A stretch of DNA of 64,000 nucleotides, from NCBI GenBank assembly GCA_910589415.1, contig OU342631.1:60788598-60852597 (forward strand). The letters are read 5' to 3'. Below are positions 31,961 to 43,973 of this stretch, in pieces; the first letter of the stretch is position 1; each line of letters opens with the position of its first letter. The notes below the pieces were generated by a model. It was given only the letters and a program-made list of their open reading frames with translations, ran no database searches and was not told the DNA's origin. Position numbers and translations under genes: made by a program. This DNA comes from Malachius bipustulatus (taxonomy: Eukaryota > Arthropoda > Insecta > Coleoptera > Melyridae).

Positions 31961-34426
31961 ATGGGTTTTTTCCAAGACATCACACGACAACACGGACAAG
32001 TGACTTGCACGATGTTGAAATCCTGGGCGAACAATAACACCAAGCTAGCGGCTCTCAGGAATAGGAGGATTTTTTTGCTTCAATGTAAGGCGGCAGGCGT
32101 CATCCCCAACCACATCGGCCAGAACATCAACAGCCTCTACAACTGCTGGGACAACCGAGTGAGGATGGAGAGAGAGATAGTCAACTTAAACTGCAGGTTG
32201 AAACACAGAATACTATCTATTGAGGTAACATTTACAGTAAAATCAGTTGTCCTCTTGGAAAAAGAAAACAACAATCTTTTAAATAAATTATATGAAAGAT
32301 TACCTAGAGCAGTAATCAATGAATTCATTGCAAGACAACAAATTTCTTACAATCGTAAATTTCACTCGATTAAAAACACTAACATCACTAAATTAAATAA
32401 GTTAAAAAAAAGGGAAATCCAACTTGTAAAAACAGAGGACAGCTGGTTTAAAAACTTGGGTGATTTTCATTTCCCTCCAGACATTCGTGCACTGCTGTCA
32501 CTCGGACCTAAATTTAGCATAACCATGCCAAGGGAACTAATTAACATTCCAAAGTTACTAGCTGAGGTAGAAGATTTAATCACTTTGCATGAAATACAAA
32601 ACCGAGACAGTTTGAGGGCTAGGGTAACATATATGATAACAGACGCACTAACAAATTCAAATAAGGAAAAGACGTACTTACAATCACTTTTTTACAAGAC
32701 AAAAAAATTCCTCAAAGATCACCCTGAGTGCATTATAACTAAAGCAGATAAAGGTAATGTCACAGTAGCAATGTCCAAAGACCAGTACAGAGAGAGGGCT
32801 GAAACAATCTTAAATGACAATAAATATTACTCGAGATTAACCAGAGACCCCACTCTAACATTTCAAAAAAGAACCAACGATTTCATAAAAAATCTTGTCG
32901 ATAAGGGATACATAGACCAACGAAAAGGCAAACAAATGTATTCTTACAACACTGTCCCAGGTTTTTTCTATGGCTTACCCAAGATCCACAAAGCCAACAC
33001 ACCACTCCGACCTATCGTTGCGTCTATCAATACCCCCACTTCATCTCTTTCCCAATTAGCAGCAGACATAATTACATCTTCATTCGACAATGAAAACGAC
33101 CCATATTTTGTTAAGGATTCTTTCGAATTTTCACAATTCGCTAACAACATGACGCTGCCTGAAAATTATGTACTGGTGAGTCTTGATGTAGTTTCTCTAT
33201 ATAGCAACATCCCCCTAGACCTAGCTCTGTTCAGCATCAGAAACAAATGGCATTCCATCAGCCAATTCACTAACATTCCATGTGACCTATTCATTGAACT
33301 GATCAAGCTGACTTTCGACTGTAGCTACTTTTCGTTCGAAGGGAACATATACAAACAAATTTTTGGTTGCCCCATGGGGTCGATACTCAGCCCGTCCTTG
33401 GCGAGGTTAGTCATGGACCTCGTCCTTGACCAGGTTATACCCCGTTTATCTTTTCCTCTTCCATTCATTAAAAAATATGTGGATGACATTCTAACAGCCA
33501 TCCCAAAGGACAAGGTTGATGAAACGTTGACAGTGTTCAACGGTTTCAATCAACACATCCAATTTACAATGGAAAGAGAAACAAACAACAGTGTTCCTTT
33601 CCTGGATACCAAACCTATAAGACAAGAAAACGGCACAATTATGGTTGATTGGTACAGAAAACCTACTAATTCAGATAGATACATACATTATAAATCTAAC
33701 CATCCGATTAAACAAAAAATCAACCTAATCATAGGCCTAAAAAATAGAATAATAAAAATATGTCATCCATCACTAAGACGGGAGAATCTGGTCAAGCTCA
33801 GGTCCATCCTACTAAAAAACGGTTATCCTAACAGTATAATTAACAAACATCTCTTTAGCACCTCTCTTCCAACCAACACCCCCCAACCAAATCAAAGAAC
33901 ACCAATAGAAAATAGAGAGACCTCCAACTCCCCCCGAGAGAGTCCATTGACGAGATATGTGGCTCTACCACTAATTAACAACCTTACCGACAGACTCATC
34001 TCTGTGCTGAAAATGGACAACCTGAAATTTGCTAAAAGTAACAAATTCAAAATCAACAACCTTTTCTCTAGACTAAAAGACCCAATAGAAAAGGAAAAAA
34101 AATGGGGTGTAGTATACAGCATTCCCTGCTCCAACTGTGACCTAACATACATAGGGCAGACATCCCAACAACTCAAACAAAGAATAACTCAACACAAAAG
34201 TGACACCAAAAAAACAAACAAAAAATGTGCTCTGGCCACACACTGTAGAACCACCGGTCATGTAATGAACTATGCCGAGTCTAGAATTTTGGAAACTGAG
34301 GACAGAACATCAAAAAGGTCCTTTTTAGAAATGGTTTACATCCAAAAAAATAAAAATTCAATGAATTCTAATACAGACACAAAAAATCTGAGTAACATCT
34401 ATTCATATCTCATATCACTAGCATAA
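31961..34426 (+). CDS. Penelope-like element protein, unit 5, intact
   Basis: 821 residues; its translation is the same as that of unit 3 over the full length, with YVDD and both halves of the GIY-YIG signature in place. Domains, start and surroundings are as described for 25312-27777. It is one of three fully open copies in the array. Nothing in the sequence distinguishes it functionally from the other intact units. Confidence 0.95.
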   Translation: MGFFQDITRQHGQVTCTMLKSWANNNTKLAALRNRRIFLLQCKAAGVIPNHIGQNINSLYNCWDNRVRMEREIVNLNCRLKHRILSIEVTFTVKSVVLLEKENNNLLNKLYERLPRAVINEFIARQQISYNRKFHSIKNTNITKLNKLKKREIQLVKTEDSWFKNLGDFHFPPDIRALLSLGPKFSITMPRELINIPKLLAEVEDLITLHEIQNRDSLRARVTYMITDALTNSNKEKTYLQSLFYKTKKFLKDHPECIITKADKGNVTVAMSKDQYRERAETILNDNKYYSRLTRDPTLTFQKRTNDFIKNLVDKGYIDQRKGKQMYSYNTVPGFFYGLPKIHKANTPLRPIVASINTPTSSLSQLAADIITSSFDNENDPYFVKDSFEFSQFANNMTLPENYVLVSLDVVSLYSNIPLDLALFSIRNKWHSISQFTNIPCDLFIELIKLTFDCSYFSFEGNIYKQIFGCPMGSILSPSLARLVMDLVLDQVIPRLSFPLPFIKKYVDDILTAIPKDKVDETLTVFNGFNQHIQFTMERETNNSVPFLDTKPIRQENGTIMVDWYRKPTNSDRYIHYKSNHPIKQKINLIIGLKNRIIKICHPSLRRENLVKLRSILLKNGYPNSIINKHLFSTSLPTNTPQPNQRTPIENRETSNSPRESPLTRYVALPLINNLTDRLISVLKMDNLKFAKSNKFKINNLFSRLKDPIEKEKKWGVVYSIPCSNCDLTYIGQTSQQLKQRITQHKSDTKKTNKKCALATHCRTTGHVMNYAESRILETEDRTSKRSFLEMVYIQKNKNSMNSNTDTKNLSNIYSYLISLA

Positions 34427-35117
34427 TTAAATAAATAAAGTGACGGCAGTCTCATTGTCTTGTAGTGGATAAAAACATCAATTATGTAATGTATTGTTAT
34501 ATGGGGCTATATAAATCAAATTATTTATATCAGTGCTATATAATAAAATTAAAATCTAATGTAACATCTCCCAAGTGGTTTTCACCTCAATTCAATAGTG
34601 GGTGTAGTAGTGAGCTGGTTAGCCCAAAAAATAATTTATTCACATCAATCAGTCAACAAGACAGAAGACAATCCACCAACTTGAAGTAACATCTGTCAGT
34701 TCTCTCTCTTCTTTTCACATGTCAATTATGTCAACCGTCATCTTGTCTCAACAAATCAGTTAAAAATTTTTTAAAAATTTTTCGCAGTTATCAATCACCT
34801 CGCTGCAATAGTGACAAGATGGTCGTGAAGACATGAATAATTCGTCATCCACCATCCAAATATTTTAATTTTAAATTTTAAATGTGTTTTAAATATGTAA
34901 AAGTGATTTAAACCTACAGGAGTTGTCCTATTTAACATGTTCTTGATAGTTCTGCCAATTTTGTTTTTAAAATCTCTGAAGTAATGATCCCCTAAGAATG
35001 TTAGCCATGTGCTTTGAATTAACCTCAACATTTTGTAAGTACCTACTTAGTTAAATTAATTGTTCGAATATAAGATAGATCCAACAACTTACCTTTACAT
35101 TGTCTTGTTGTAGTACC

Positions 35118-35152
35118 CTGATGAAGGAGCCAAACCAGCTCCGAAACGTTGG
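35118..35152 (+). ncRNA. Hammerhead-ribozyme-like motif, between units 5 and 6
   Basis: Identical to the reference motif at 25145. Confidence 0.75.
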
Positions 35153-35284
35153 AAAAAAATAAAGAGTGTACTAAGAAAGAAGTTTCATTTTTCTCGCCAC
35201 ACAGTGCCGTAACCAGCCCACTAGATTAATTTATCTGTTGTTTCAACGAGTACGGCGTTACTCCGTTTCAAATATTATTACAGG

Positions 35285-37751
35285 ATGGGTTTTTTCCAAG
35301 ATATCACACGACAACACGGACAAGTGACTTGCACGATGTTGAAATCCTGGGCGAACAATAACACCAAGCTAGCGGCTCTCAGGAATAGGAGGATTTTTTT
35401 GCTTCAATGTAAGGCGGCAGGCGTCATCCCCAACCACATCGGCCAGAACATCAACAGCCTCTACAACTGCTGGGACAACCGAGTGAGGATGGAGAGAGAG
35501 ATAGTCAACTTAAACTGCAGGTTGAAACACAGAATACTATCTATTGAGGTAACATTTACAGTAAAATCAGTTGTCCTCTTGGAAAAAGAAAACAACAATC
35601 TTTTAAATAAATTATATGAAAGATTACCTAGAGCAGTAATCAATGAATTCATTGCAAGACAACAAATTTCTTACAATCGTAAATTTCACTCGATTAAAAA
35701 CACTAACATCACTAAATTAAATAAGTTAAAAAAAAGGGAAATCCAACTTGTAAAAACAGAGGACAGCTGGTTTAAAAACTTGGGTGATTTTCATTTCCCT
35801 CCAGACATTCGTGCACTGCTGTCACTCGGACCTAAATTTAGCATAACCATGCCAAGGGAACTAATTAACATTCCAAAGTTACTAGCTGAGGTAGAAGATT
35901 TAATCACTTTGCATGAAATACAAAACCGAGACAGTTTGAGGGCTAGGGTAACATATATGATAACAGACGCACTAACAAATTCAAATAAGGAAAAGACGTA
36001 CTTACAATCACTTTTTTACAAGACAAAAAAATTCCTCAAAGATCACCCTGAGTGCATTATAACTAAAGCAGATAAAGGTAATGTCACAGTAGCAATGTCC
36101 AAAGACCAGTACAGAGAGAGGGCTGAAACAATCTTAAATGACAATAAATATTACTCGAGATTAACCAGAGACCCCACTCTAACATTTCAAAAAAGAACCA
36201 ACGATTTCATAAAAAAATCTTGTCGATAAGGGATACATAGACCAACGAAAAGGCAAACAAATGTATTCTTACAACACTGTCCCAGGTTTTTTCTATGGCT
36301 TACCCAAGATCCACAAAGCCAACACACCACTCCGACCTATCGTTGCGTCTATCAATACCCCCACTTCATCTCTTTCCCAATTAGCAGCAGACATAATTAC
36401 ATCTTCATTCGACAATGAAAACGACCCATATTTTGTTAAGGATTCTTTCGAATTTTCACAATTCGCTAACAACATGACGCTGCCTGAAAATTATGTACTG
36501 GTGAGTCTTGATGTAGTTTCTCTATATAGCAACATCCCCCTAGACCTAGCTCTGTTCAGCATCAGAAACAAATGGCATTCCATCAGCCAATTCACTAACA
36601 TTCCATGTGACCTATTCATTGAACTGATCAAGCTGACTTTCGACTGTAGCTACTTTTCGTTCGAAGGGAACATATACAAACAAATTTTTGGTTGCCCCAT
36701 GGGGTCGATACTCAGCCCGTCCTTGGCGAGGTTAGTCATGGACCTCGTCCTTGACCAGGTTATACCCCGTTTATCTTTTCCTCTTCCATTCATTAAAAAA
36801 TATGTGGATGACATTCTAACAGCCATCCCAAAGGACAAGGTTGATGAAACGTTGACAGTGTTCAACGGTTTCAATCAACACATCCAATTTACAATGGAAA
36901 GAGAAACAAACAACAGTGTTCCTTTCCTGGATACCAAACCTATAAGACAAGAAAACGGCACAATTATGGTTGATTGGTACAGAAAACCTACTAATTCAGA
37001 TAGATACATACATTATAAATCTAACCATCCGATTAAACAAAAAATCAACCTAATCATAGGCCTAAAAAATAGAATAATAAAAATATGTCATCCATCACTA
37101 AGACGGGAGAATCTGGTCAAGCTCAGGTCCATCCTACTAAAAAACGGTTATCCTAACAGTATAATTAACAAACATCTCTTTAGCACCTCTCTTCCAACCA
37201 ACACCCCCCAACCAAATCAAAGAACACCAATAGAAAATAGAGAGACCTCCAACTCCCCCCGAGAGAGTCCATTGACGAGATATGTGGCTCTACCACTAAT
37301 TAACAACCTTACCGACAGACTCATCTCTGTGCTGAAAATGGACAACCTGAAATTTGCTAAAAGTAACAAATTCAAAATCAACAACCTTTTCTCTAGACTA
37401 AAAGACCCAATAGAAAAGGAAAAAAAATGGGGTGTAGTATACAGCATTCCCTGCTCCAACTGTGACCTAACATACATAGGGCAGACATCCCAACAACTCA
37501 AACAAAGAATAACTCAACACAAAAGTGACACCAAAAAAACAAACAAAAAATGTGCTCTGGCCACACACTGTAGAACCACCGGTCATGTAATGAACTATGC
37601 CGAGTCTAGAATTTTGGAAACTGAGGACAGAACATCAAAAAGGTCCTTTTTAGAAATGGTTTACATCCAAAAAAATAAAAATTCAATGAATTCTAATACA
37701 GACACAAAAAATCTGAGTAACATCTATTCATATCTCATATCACTAGCATAA
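35285..37751 (+). pseudogene. PLE unit 6 ORF, one-base frameshift before the RT fingers
   Basis: Identical to unit 3 to residue 310, where an A-run at about 36212 is one base longer. The frame ends at 36229. A second open frame from 36261 to 37751 (496 codons) covers the RT core, linker and GIY-YIG endonuclease unchanged. One silent substitution near 35301 separates this unit from its neighbours. As with unit 4, the lesion is a homopolymer length change and may be an assembly error. Confidence 0.85.
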
Positions 37752-38442
37752 TTAAATAAATAAAGTGACGGCAGTCTCATTGTCTTGTAGTGGATAAAAA
37801 CATCAATTATGTAATGTATTGTTATATGGGGCTATATAAATCAAATTATTTATATCAGTGCTATATAATAAAATTAAAATCTAATGTAACATCTCCCAAG
37901 TGGTTTTCACCTCAATTCAATAGTGGGTGTAGTAGTGAGCTGGTTAGCCCAAAAAATAATTTATTCACATCAATCAGTCAACAAGACAGAAGACAATCCA
38001 CCAACTTGAAGTAACATCTGTCAGTTCTCTCTCTTCTTTTCACATGTCAATTATGTCAACCGTCATCTTGTCTCAACAAATCAGTTAAAAATTTTTTAAA
38101 AATTTTTCGCAGTTATCAATCACCTCGCTGCAATAGTGACAAGATGGTCGTGAAGACATGAATAATTCGTCATCCACCATCCAAATATTTTAATTTTAAA
38201 TTTTAAATGTGTTTTAAATATGTAAAAGTGATTTAAACCTACAGGAGTTGTCCTATTTAACATGTTCTTGATAGTTCTGCCAATTTTGTTTTTAAAATCT
38301 CTGAAGTAATGATCCCCTAAGAATGTTAGCCATGTGCTTTGAATTAACCTCAACATTTTGTAAGTACCTACTTAGTTAAATTAATTGTTCGAATATAAGA
38401 TAGATCCAACAACTTACCTTTACATTGTCTTGTTGTAGTACC

Positions 38443-38477
38443 CTGATGAAGGAGCCAAACCAGCTCCGAAACGTTGG
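38443..38477 (+). ncRNA. Hammerhead-ribozyme-like motif, between units 6 and 7
   Basis: Identical to the reference motif at 25145. Confidence 0.75.
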
Positions 38478-38609
38478 AAAAAAATAAAGAGTGTACTAAG
38501 AAAGAAGTTTCATTTTTCTCGCCACACAGTGCCGTAACCAGCCCACTAGATTAATTTATCTGTTGTTTCAACGAGTACGGCGTTACTCCGTTTCAAATAT
38601 TATTACAGG

Positions 38610-41075
38610 ATGGGTTTTTTCCAAGACATCACACGACAACACGGACAAGTGACTTGCACGATGTTGAAATCCTGGGCGAACAATAACACCAAGCTAGCGG
38701 CTCTCAGGAATAGGAGGATTTTTTTGCTTCAATGTAAGGCGGCAGGCGTCATCCCCAACCACATCGGCCAGAACATCAACAGCCTCTACAACTGCTGGGA
38801 CAACCGAGTGAGGATGGAGAGAGAGATAGTCAACTTAAACTGCAGGTTGAAACACAGAATACTATCTATTGAGGTAACATTTACAGTAAAATCAGTTGTC
38901 CTCTTGGAAAAAGAAAACAACAATCTTTTAAATAAATTATATGAAAGATTACCTAGAGCAGTAATCAATGAATTCATTGCAAGACAACAAATTTCTTACA
39001 ATCGTAAATTTCACTCGATTAAAAACACTAACATCACTAAATTAAATAAGTTAAAAAAAAGGGAAATCCAACTTGTAAAAACAGAGGACAGCTGGTTTAA
39101 AAACTTGGGTGATTTTCATTTCCCTCCAGACATTCGTGCACTGCTGTCACTCGGACCTAAATTTAGCATAACCATGCCAAGGGAACTAATTAACATTCCA
39201 AAGTTACTAGCTGAGGTAGAAGATTTAATCACTTTGCATGAAATACAAAACCGAGACAGTTTGAGGGCTAGGGTAACATATATGATAACAGACGCACTAA
39301 CAAATTCAAATAAGGAAAAGACGTACTTACAATCACTTTTTTACAAGACAAAAAAATTCCTCAAAGATCACCCTGAGTGCATTATAACTAAAGCAGATAA
39401 AGGTAATGTCACAGTAGCAATGTCCAAAGACCAGTACAGAGAGAGGGCTGAAACAATCTTAAATGACAATAAATATTACTCGAGATTAACCAGAGACCCC
39501 ACTCTAACATTTCAAAAAAGAACCAACGATTTCATAAAAAATCTTGTCGATAAGGGATACATAGACCAACGAAAAGGCAAACAAATGTATTCTTACAACA
39601 CTGTCCCAGGTTTTTTCTATGGCTTACCCAAGATCCACAAAGCCAACACACCACTCCGACCTATCGTTGCGTCTATCAATACCCCCACTTCATCTCTTTC
39701 CCAATTAGCAGCAGACATAATTACATCTTCATTCGACAATGAAAACGACCCATATTTTGTTAAGGATTCTTTCGAATTTTCACAATTCGCTAACAACATG
39801 ACGCTGCCTGAAAATTATGTACTGGTGAGTCTTGATGTAGTTTCTCTATATAGCAACATCCCCCTAGACCTAGCTCTGTTCAGCATCAGAAACAAATGGC
39901 ATTCCATCAGCCAATTCACTAACATTCCATGTGACCTATTCATTGAACTGATCAAGCTGACTTTCGACTGTAGCTACTTTTCGTTCGAAGGGAACATATA
40001 CAAACAAATTTTTGGTTGCCCCATGGGGTCGATACTCAGCCCGTCCTTGGCGAGGTTAGTCATGGACCTCGTCCTTGACCAGGTTATACCCCGTTTATCT
40101 TTTCCTCTTCCATTCATTAAAAAATATGTGGATGACATTCTAACAGCCATCCCAAAGGACAAGGTTGATGAAACGTTGACAGTGTTCAACGGTTTCAATC
40201 AACACATCCAATTTACAATGGAAAGAGAAACAAACAACAGTGTTCCTTTCCTGGATACCAAACCTATAAGACAAGAAAACGGCACAATTATGGTTGATTG
40301 GTACAGAAAACCTACTAATTCAGATAGATACATACATTATAAATCTAACCATCCGATTAAACAAAAAATCAACCTAATCATAGGCCTAAAAAATAGAATA
40401 ATAAAAATATGTCATCCATCACTAAGACGGGAGAATCTGGTCAAGCTCAGGTCCATCCTACTAAAAAACGGTTATCCTAACAGTATAATTAACAAACATC
40501 TCTTTAGCACCTCTCTTCCAACCAACACCCCCCAACCAAATCAAAGAACACCAATAGAAAATAGAGAGACCTCCAACTCCCCCCGAGAGAGTCCATTGAC
40601 GAGATATGTGGCTCTACCACTAATTAACAACCTTACCGACAGACTCATCTCTGTGCTGAAAATGGACAACCTGAAATTTGCTAAAAGTAACAAATTCAAA
40701 ATCAACAACCTTTTCTCTAGACTAAAAGACCCAATAGAAAAGGAAAAAAAATGGGGTGTAGTATACAGCATTCCCTGCTCCAACTGTGACCTAACATACA
40801 TAGGGCAGACATCCCAACAACTCAAACAAAGAATAACTCAACACAAAAGTGACACCAAAAAAACAAACAAAAAATGTGCTCTGGCCACACACTGTAGAAC
40901 CACCGGTCATGTAATGAACTATGCCGAGTCTAGAATTTTGGAAACTGAGGACAGAACATCAAAAAGGTCCTTTTTAGAAATGGTTTACATCCAAAAAAAT
41001 AAAAATTCAATGAATTCTAATACAGACACAAAAAATCTGAGTAACATCTATTCATATCTCATATCACTAGCATAA
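38610..41075 (+). CDS. Penelope-like element protein, unit 7, intact
   Basis: 821 residues, same translation as units 3 and 5, with all RT and GIY-YIG motifs. It is the last full unit of the array and is followed by a terminal pseudo-LTR (41076-41926) that ends just short of where the next start codon would be. A single PLE insertion with this structure (repeat, ORF, repeat) would look exactly like unit 7 with its two flanking repeats. Confidence 0.95.
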   Translation: MGFFQDITRQHGQVTCTMLKSWANNNTKLAALRNRRIFLLQCKAAGVIPNHIGQNINSLYNCWDNRVRMEREIVNLNCRLKHRILSIEVTFTVKSVVLLEKENNNLLNKLYERLPRAVINEFIARQQISYNRKFHSIKNTNITKLNKLKKREIQLVKTEDSWFKNLGDFHFPPDIRALLSLGPKFSITMPRELINIPKLLAEVEDLITLHEIQNRDSLRARVTYMITDALTNSNKEKTYLQSLFYKTKKFLKDHPECIITKADKGNVTVAMSKDQYRERAETILNDNKYYSRLTRDPTLTFQKRTNDFIKNLVDKGYIDQRKGKQMYSYNTVPGFFYGLPKIHKANTPLRPIVASINTPTSSLSQLAADIITSSFDNENDPYFVKDSFEFSQFANNMTLPENYVLVSLDVVSLYSNIPLDLALFSIRNKWHSISQFTNIPCDLFIELIKLTFDCSYFSFEGNIYKQIFGCPMGSILSPSLARLVMDLVLDQVIPRLSFPLPFIKKYVDDILTAIPKDKVDETLTVFNGFNQHIQFTMERETNNSVPFLDTKPIRQENGTIMVDWYRKPTNSDRYIHYKSNHPIKQKINLIIGLKNRIIKICHPSLRRENLVKLRSILLKNGYPNSIINKHLFSTSLPTNTPQPNQRTPIENRETSNSPRESPLTRYVALPLINNLTDRLISVLKMDNLKFAKSNKFKINNLFSRLKDPIEKEKKWGVVYSIPCSNCDLTYIGQTSQQLKQRITQHKSDTKKTNKKCALATHCRTTGHVMNYAESRILETEDRTSKRSFLEMVYIQKNKNSMNSNTDTKNLSNIYSYLISLA

Positions 41076-41926
41076 TTAAATAAATAAAGTGACGGCAGTC
41101 TCATTGTCTTGTAGTGGATAAAAACATCAATTATGTAATGTATTGTTATATGGGGCTATATAAATCAAATTATTTATATCAGTGCTATATAATAAAATTA
41201 AAATCTAATGTAACATCTCCCAAGTGGTTTTCACCTCAATTCAATAGTGGGTGTAGTAGTGAGCTGGTTAGCCCAAAAAATAATTTATTCACATCAATCA
41301 GTCAACAAGACAGAAGACAATCCACCAACTTGAAGTAACATCTGTCAGTTCTCTCTCTTCTTTTCACATGTCAATTATGTCAACCGTCATCTTGTCTCAA
41401 CAAATCAGTTAAAAATTTTTTAAAAATTTTTCGCAGTTATCAATCACCTCGCTGCAATAGTGACAAGATGGTCGTGAAGACATGAATAATTCGTCATCCA
41501 CCATCCAAATATTTTAATTTTAAATTTTAAATGTGTTTTAAATATGTAAAAGTGATTTAAACCTACAGGAGTTGTCCTATTTAACATGTTCTTGATAGTT
41601 CTGCCAATTTTGTTTTTAAAATCTCTGAAGTAATGATCCCCTAAGAATGTTAGCCATGTGCTTTGAATTAACCTCAACATTTTGTAAGTACCTACTTAGT
41701 TAAATTAATTGTTCGAATATAAGATAGATCCAACAACTTACCTTTACATTGTCTTGTTGTAGTACCCTGATGAAGGAGCCAAACCAGCTCCGAAACGTTG
41801 GAAAAAAATAAAGAGTGTACTAAGAAAGAAGTTTCATTTTTCTCGCCACACAGTGCCGTAACCAGCCCACTAGATTAATTTATCTGTTGTTTCAACGAGT
41901 ACGGCGTTACTCCGTTTCAAATATTA
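41076..41926 (+). repeat. Terminal PLE pseudo-LTR at the right end of the array
   Basis: It matches the internal repeats to TTTCAAATATTA and then passes into (TA)n and the right MITE arm. It lacks only the last ~9 bases before the ATG of an internal unit, so the natural element end is placed there. Confidence 0.9.
41767..41801 (+). ncRNA. Hammerhead-ribozyme-like motif, terminal repeat
   Basis: Identical to the reference motif at 25145; the eighth copy in the window. Confidence 0.75.
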
Positions 41927-42079
41927 AATATATATATATATATATCGTGGGCAGGTGAATTTTGGAAAACCACTTTTTCGTGATCTGGGGGTCATGATTG
42001 GTGGACATTTGATGAGTTTGGGTGATTTTCGAAAAGTGATGTCGTCCTCAATAGTGTATTTTTTTATTAAAAAATACAC
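41927..42079. repeat. Right arm of the palindromic TA-flanked MITE
   Basis: (TA)n followed by the reverse complement of the left arm (17375-17531), ending in a GTGTATTTTTTTATTAAAAAA-type mini-hairpin with TA outside (42080-42081). Confidence 0.8.
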
Positions 42080-42081
42080 TA

Positions 42082-42379
42082 ATAGGGTTGAAAATAACAC
42101 AAAGACACTTTCACTGTAGTTTTACACAGGTTTTTGCACAAAAACAAAGCTCTTTAGCAACACTTCCTCACTGTCAGCACGTGCTTTAGATACAAGGTTC
42201 GCGGGCCCAGCACTCCTCTGACGTCACATCAGCCTCGTGGAGTGGTGGGGACGCGACAACATGAGTAGCATAGGAATGGAGCAATCCTATAGTTATATAC
42301 AGAATCCTTGCCCCATCATCACTACAAATTCGAAACGCACCGTGTGGCTCAGTTTGTTACATCCTTGACTAGCTAACTG
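42082..42379. other. No gene recognised
   Basis: Moderately GC-rich for this window (GCGGGCCCAGCACTCC near 42205) with no open frame or repeat partner inside the window. Confidence 0.4.
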
Positions 42380-43569
42380 TTGGAGCGGGTTCGCATCCAC
42401 GAGAGGATCATTCTTTTTTTTTGTAGGTAGGTGGAGTTTTCCCAAAAAAAAATCGGATTATTTTTCATTAAATTCATTATAAAAAAAAATAGGAAGAAAA
42501 TATTTATTATTGAATCGCATAAAAATACACTATTTCTGCGATTGATGCGCAAGAAGGTTTTTTTTTTCATATGATGTTTATTTCTCTAAAATTTTAAAAC
42601 CGGTGCTGTAGCTTCATATTTAAAGATTAGTGAACGAAATTTTTTACCCTTGTGAAACTTCAAAATGAGATTTGATTTTCGTAAAAAATTTTCCTAAAGC
42701 TGCGTTATTTCTACAGGGTGTTCCTCCAAATTAAAAATAAAAACCGTCCATGAGGCACGGTTTCTGGTCGCAGTTTTCAATCTAGGGGGCTGAAATTTTT
42801 TTATGAGAAAGATAGCCGCAAGAAGTCGTCTGGTACTGCATTTGAGTAAAATCGAACCGTTTCAAAATAGCGGCCTTTTCAATTTTAGAAAAAATTGCCA
42901 GATTTTGAACCCCTATAGGTACCTACCTACCTATAAGCAAGTTAGAAAAACAAATTTAAACCAAATTAACACGATTGGAAGAAAATTATTTTAAATTTGA
43001 GTTAATGCAGTAAAATTTGCATATTTTCCATTAATAAGCCAGTGGCGTGGAAAAGGGTAAAAATGGCTAAATTTCTATAACCGTTTATGAGCCTTTTTTG
43101 AAGGCATTGAGCTGAAGTTTTTCCAGTAGACAACTATACGAATAACCCCTAACTCTGAAAAATTTCAAGAAGCAAATAAGAAAAATGGCGGAGATATTCG
43201 AATATTTTTACATGATGTTTATTCCTCTAAAATTTCAAATTTTCGGTTTTCAAAATTCCCCTATCACTTCTTGCGAATTTATTAAAGGTAGTGTAAAGAA
43301 TAGTATTTTTTAAGTAAAGTTAGCCAGTGGCGGACACAGAAAAAGGAAAAAAATTTAAATTTGCCATTTTTTTTTATTTTGTTAAATTTAAAAATCCATT
43401 CTAAGGGACGTTTTCAAACTAAATGAAATGAAATTTTCTCAGTAAACCACTACGCTAATATGACCTGACTATGGAAAATTTCAGAAATCCGATTTAAAAA
43501 GCGGTGAAAATATTCATAATTGAATCGCATAAAAATACACTATTTCTGCGATTGATGCGCAAGAAGGTT
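42380..43569. repeat. Unclassified ~1 kb interspersed repeat, copy 1
   Basis: The end marker AATCGCATAAAAATACAC...TGCGATTGATGCGCAAGAAG is present at 42512 and 43523, 1,011 bp apart, and again near 56800. The interior (AGGGTGTTCCTCC, GGTCGCAGTTTTCAATCTAGG) is shared with 44280-45290 and 55480-56870. No coding potential; probably a non-autonomous element of unknown class. Confidence 0.65.
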
Positions 43570-43961
43570 TTTATTATTTTTATTATCGGGAACGGAATTA
43601 CAGGATTCAAAGTTTACATATTCCCTGAGTTCAACAAAATTTTTCAATGTGGCATCGTTGTTGAAATTCGAGATTTTGAATAATAGTATCGAATATGTAA
43701 CTGCGCAACGATTATTGTTTTAGGCTTTGTTGGACTTGGAAAATATGTTTCCGTGGTAACATCTATCTGGGTATTGTAGACCTACACATCATTTTCCTTC
43801 CTGAAGAGGGGTATCCAGTGCAGTGTTGTGACTTTATTTTCCACAAAAGTGGCTCATATCTTCTTAAGTCATACTGGAGAAAAAAGTAAATGAACTTAGC
43901 ATTGTTAATCCACAATGGATGCTATGGTGCTGTCCGTGTCCGCCATTTCGGGATCATCCTG
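43570..43961. mobile_element. Truncated MITE, subfamily A, inverted relative to 692-1309
   Basis: It reads as the reverse complement of the left two thirds of 692-1309, ending in ...GCCATTTCGGGATCATCCTG with TA at 43962. The other terminus is missing; the break is at the AATAAAAATAATAAAAA-like run. Confidence 0.75.
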
Positions 43962-43973
43962 TACACATAATTT

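Larger units (their letters stand above)
18032..41926 (+). mobile_element. Head-to-tail tandem array of seven Penelope-like elements
   Basis: Seven units of about 3,324 bp follow one another in the same orientation with no intervening sequence. Start codons are at 18645, 21971, 25312, 28636, 31961, 35285 and 38610 (spacings 3326, 3341, 3324, 3325, 3324, 3325). Each unit is an ORF of about 2.47 kb plus an ~860-bp repeat. The array ends on the right inside an eighth terminal repeat, at the phrase TTTCAAATATTA where (TA)n begins. On the left it is cut by the gap. Units 3-7 differ by only a few bases; units 1 and 2 carry many single-base indels. Tandem copies and terminal pseudo-LTRs are known for Penelope-like elements; seven near-identical full units in a row is unusual. 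Confidence 0.95.
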
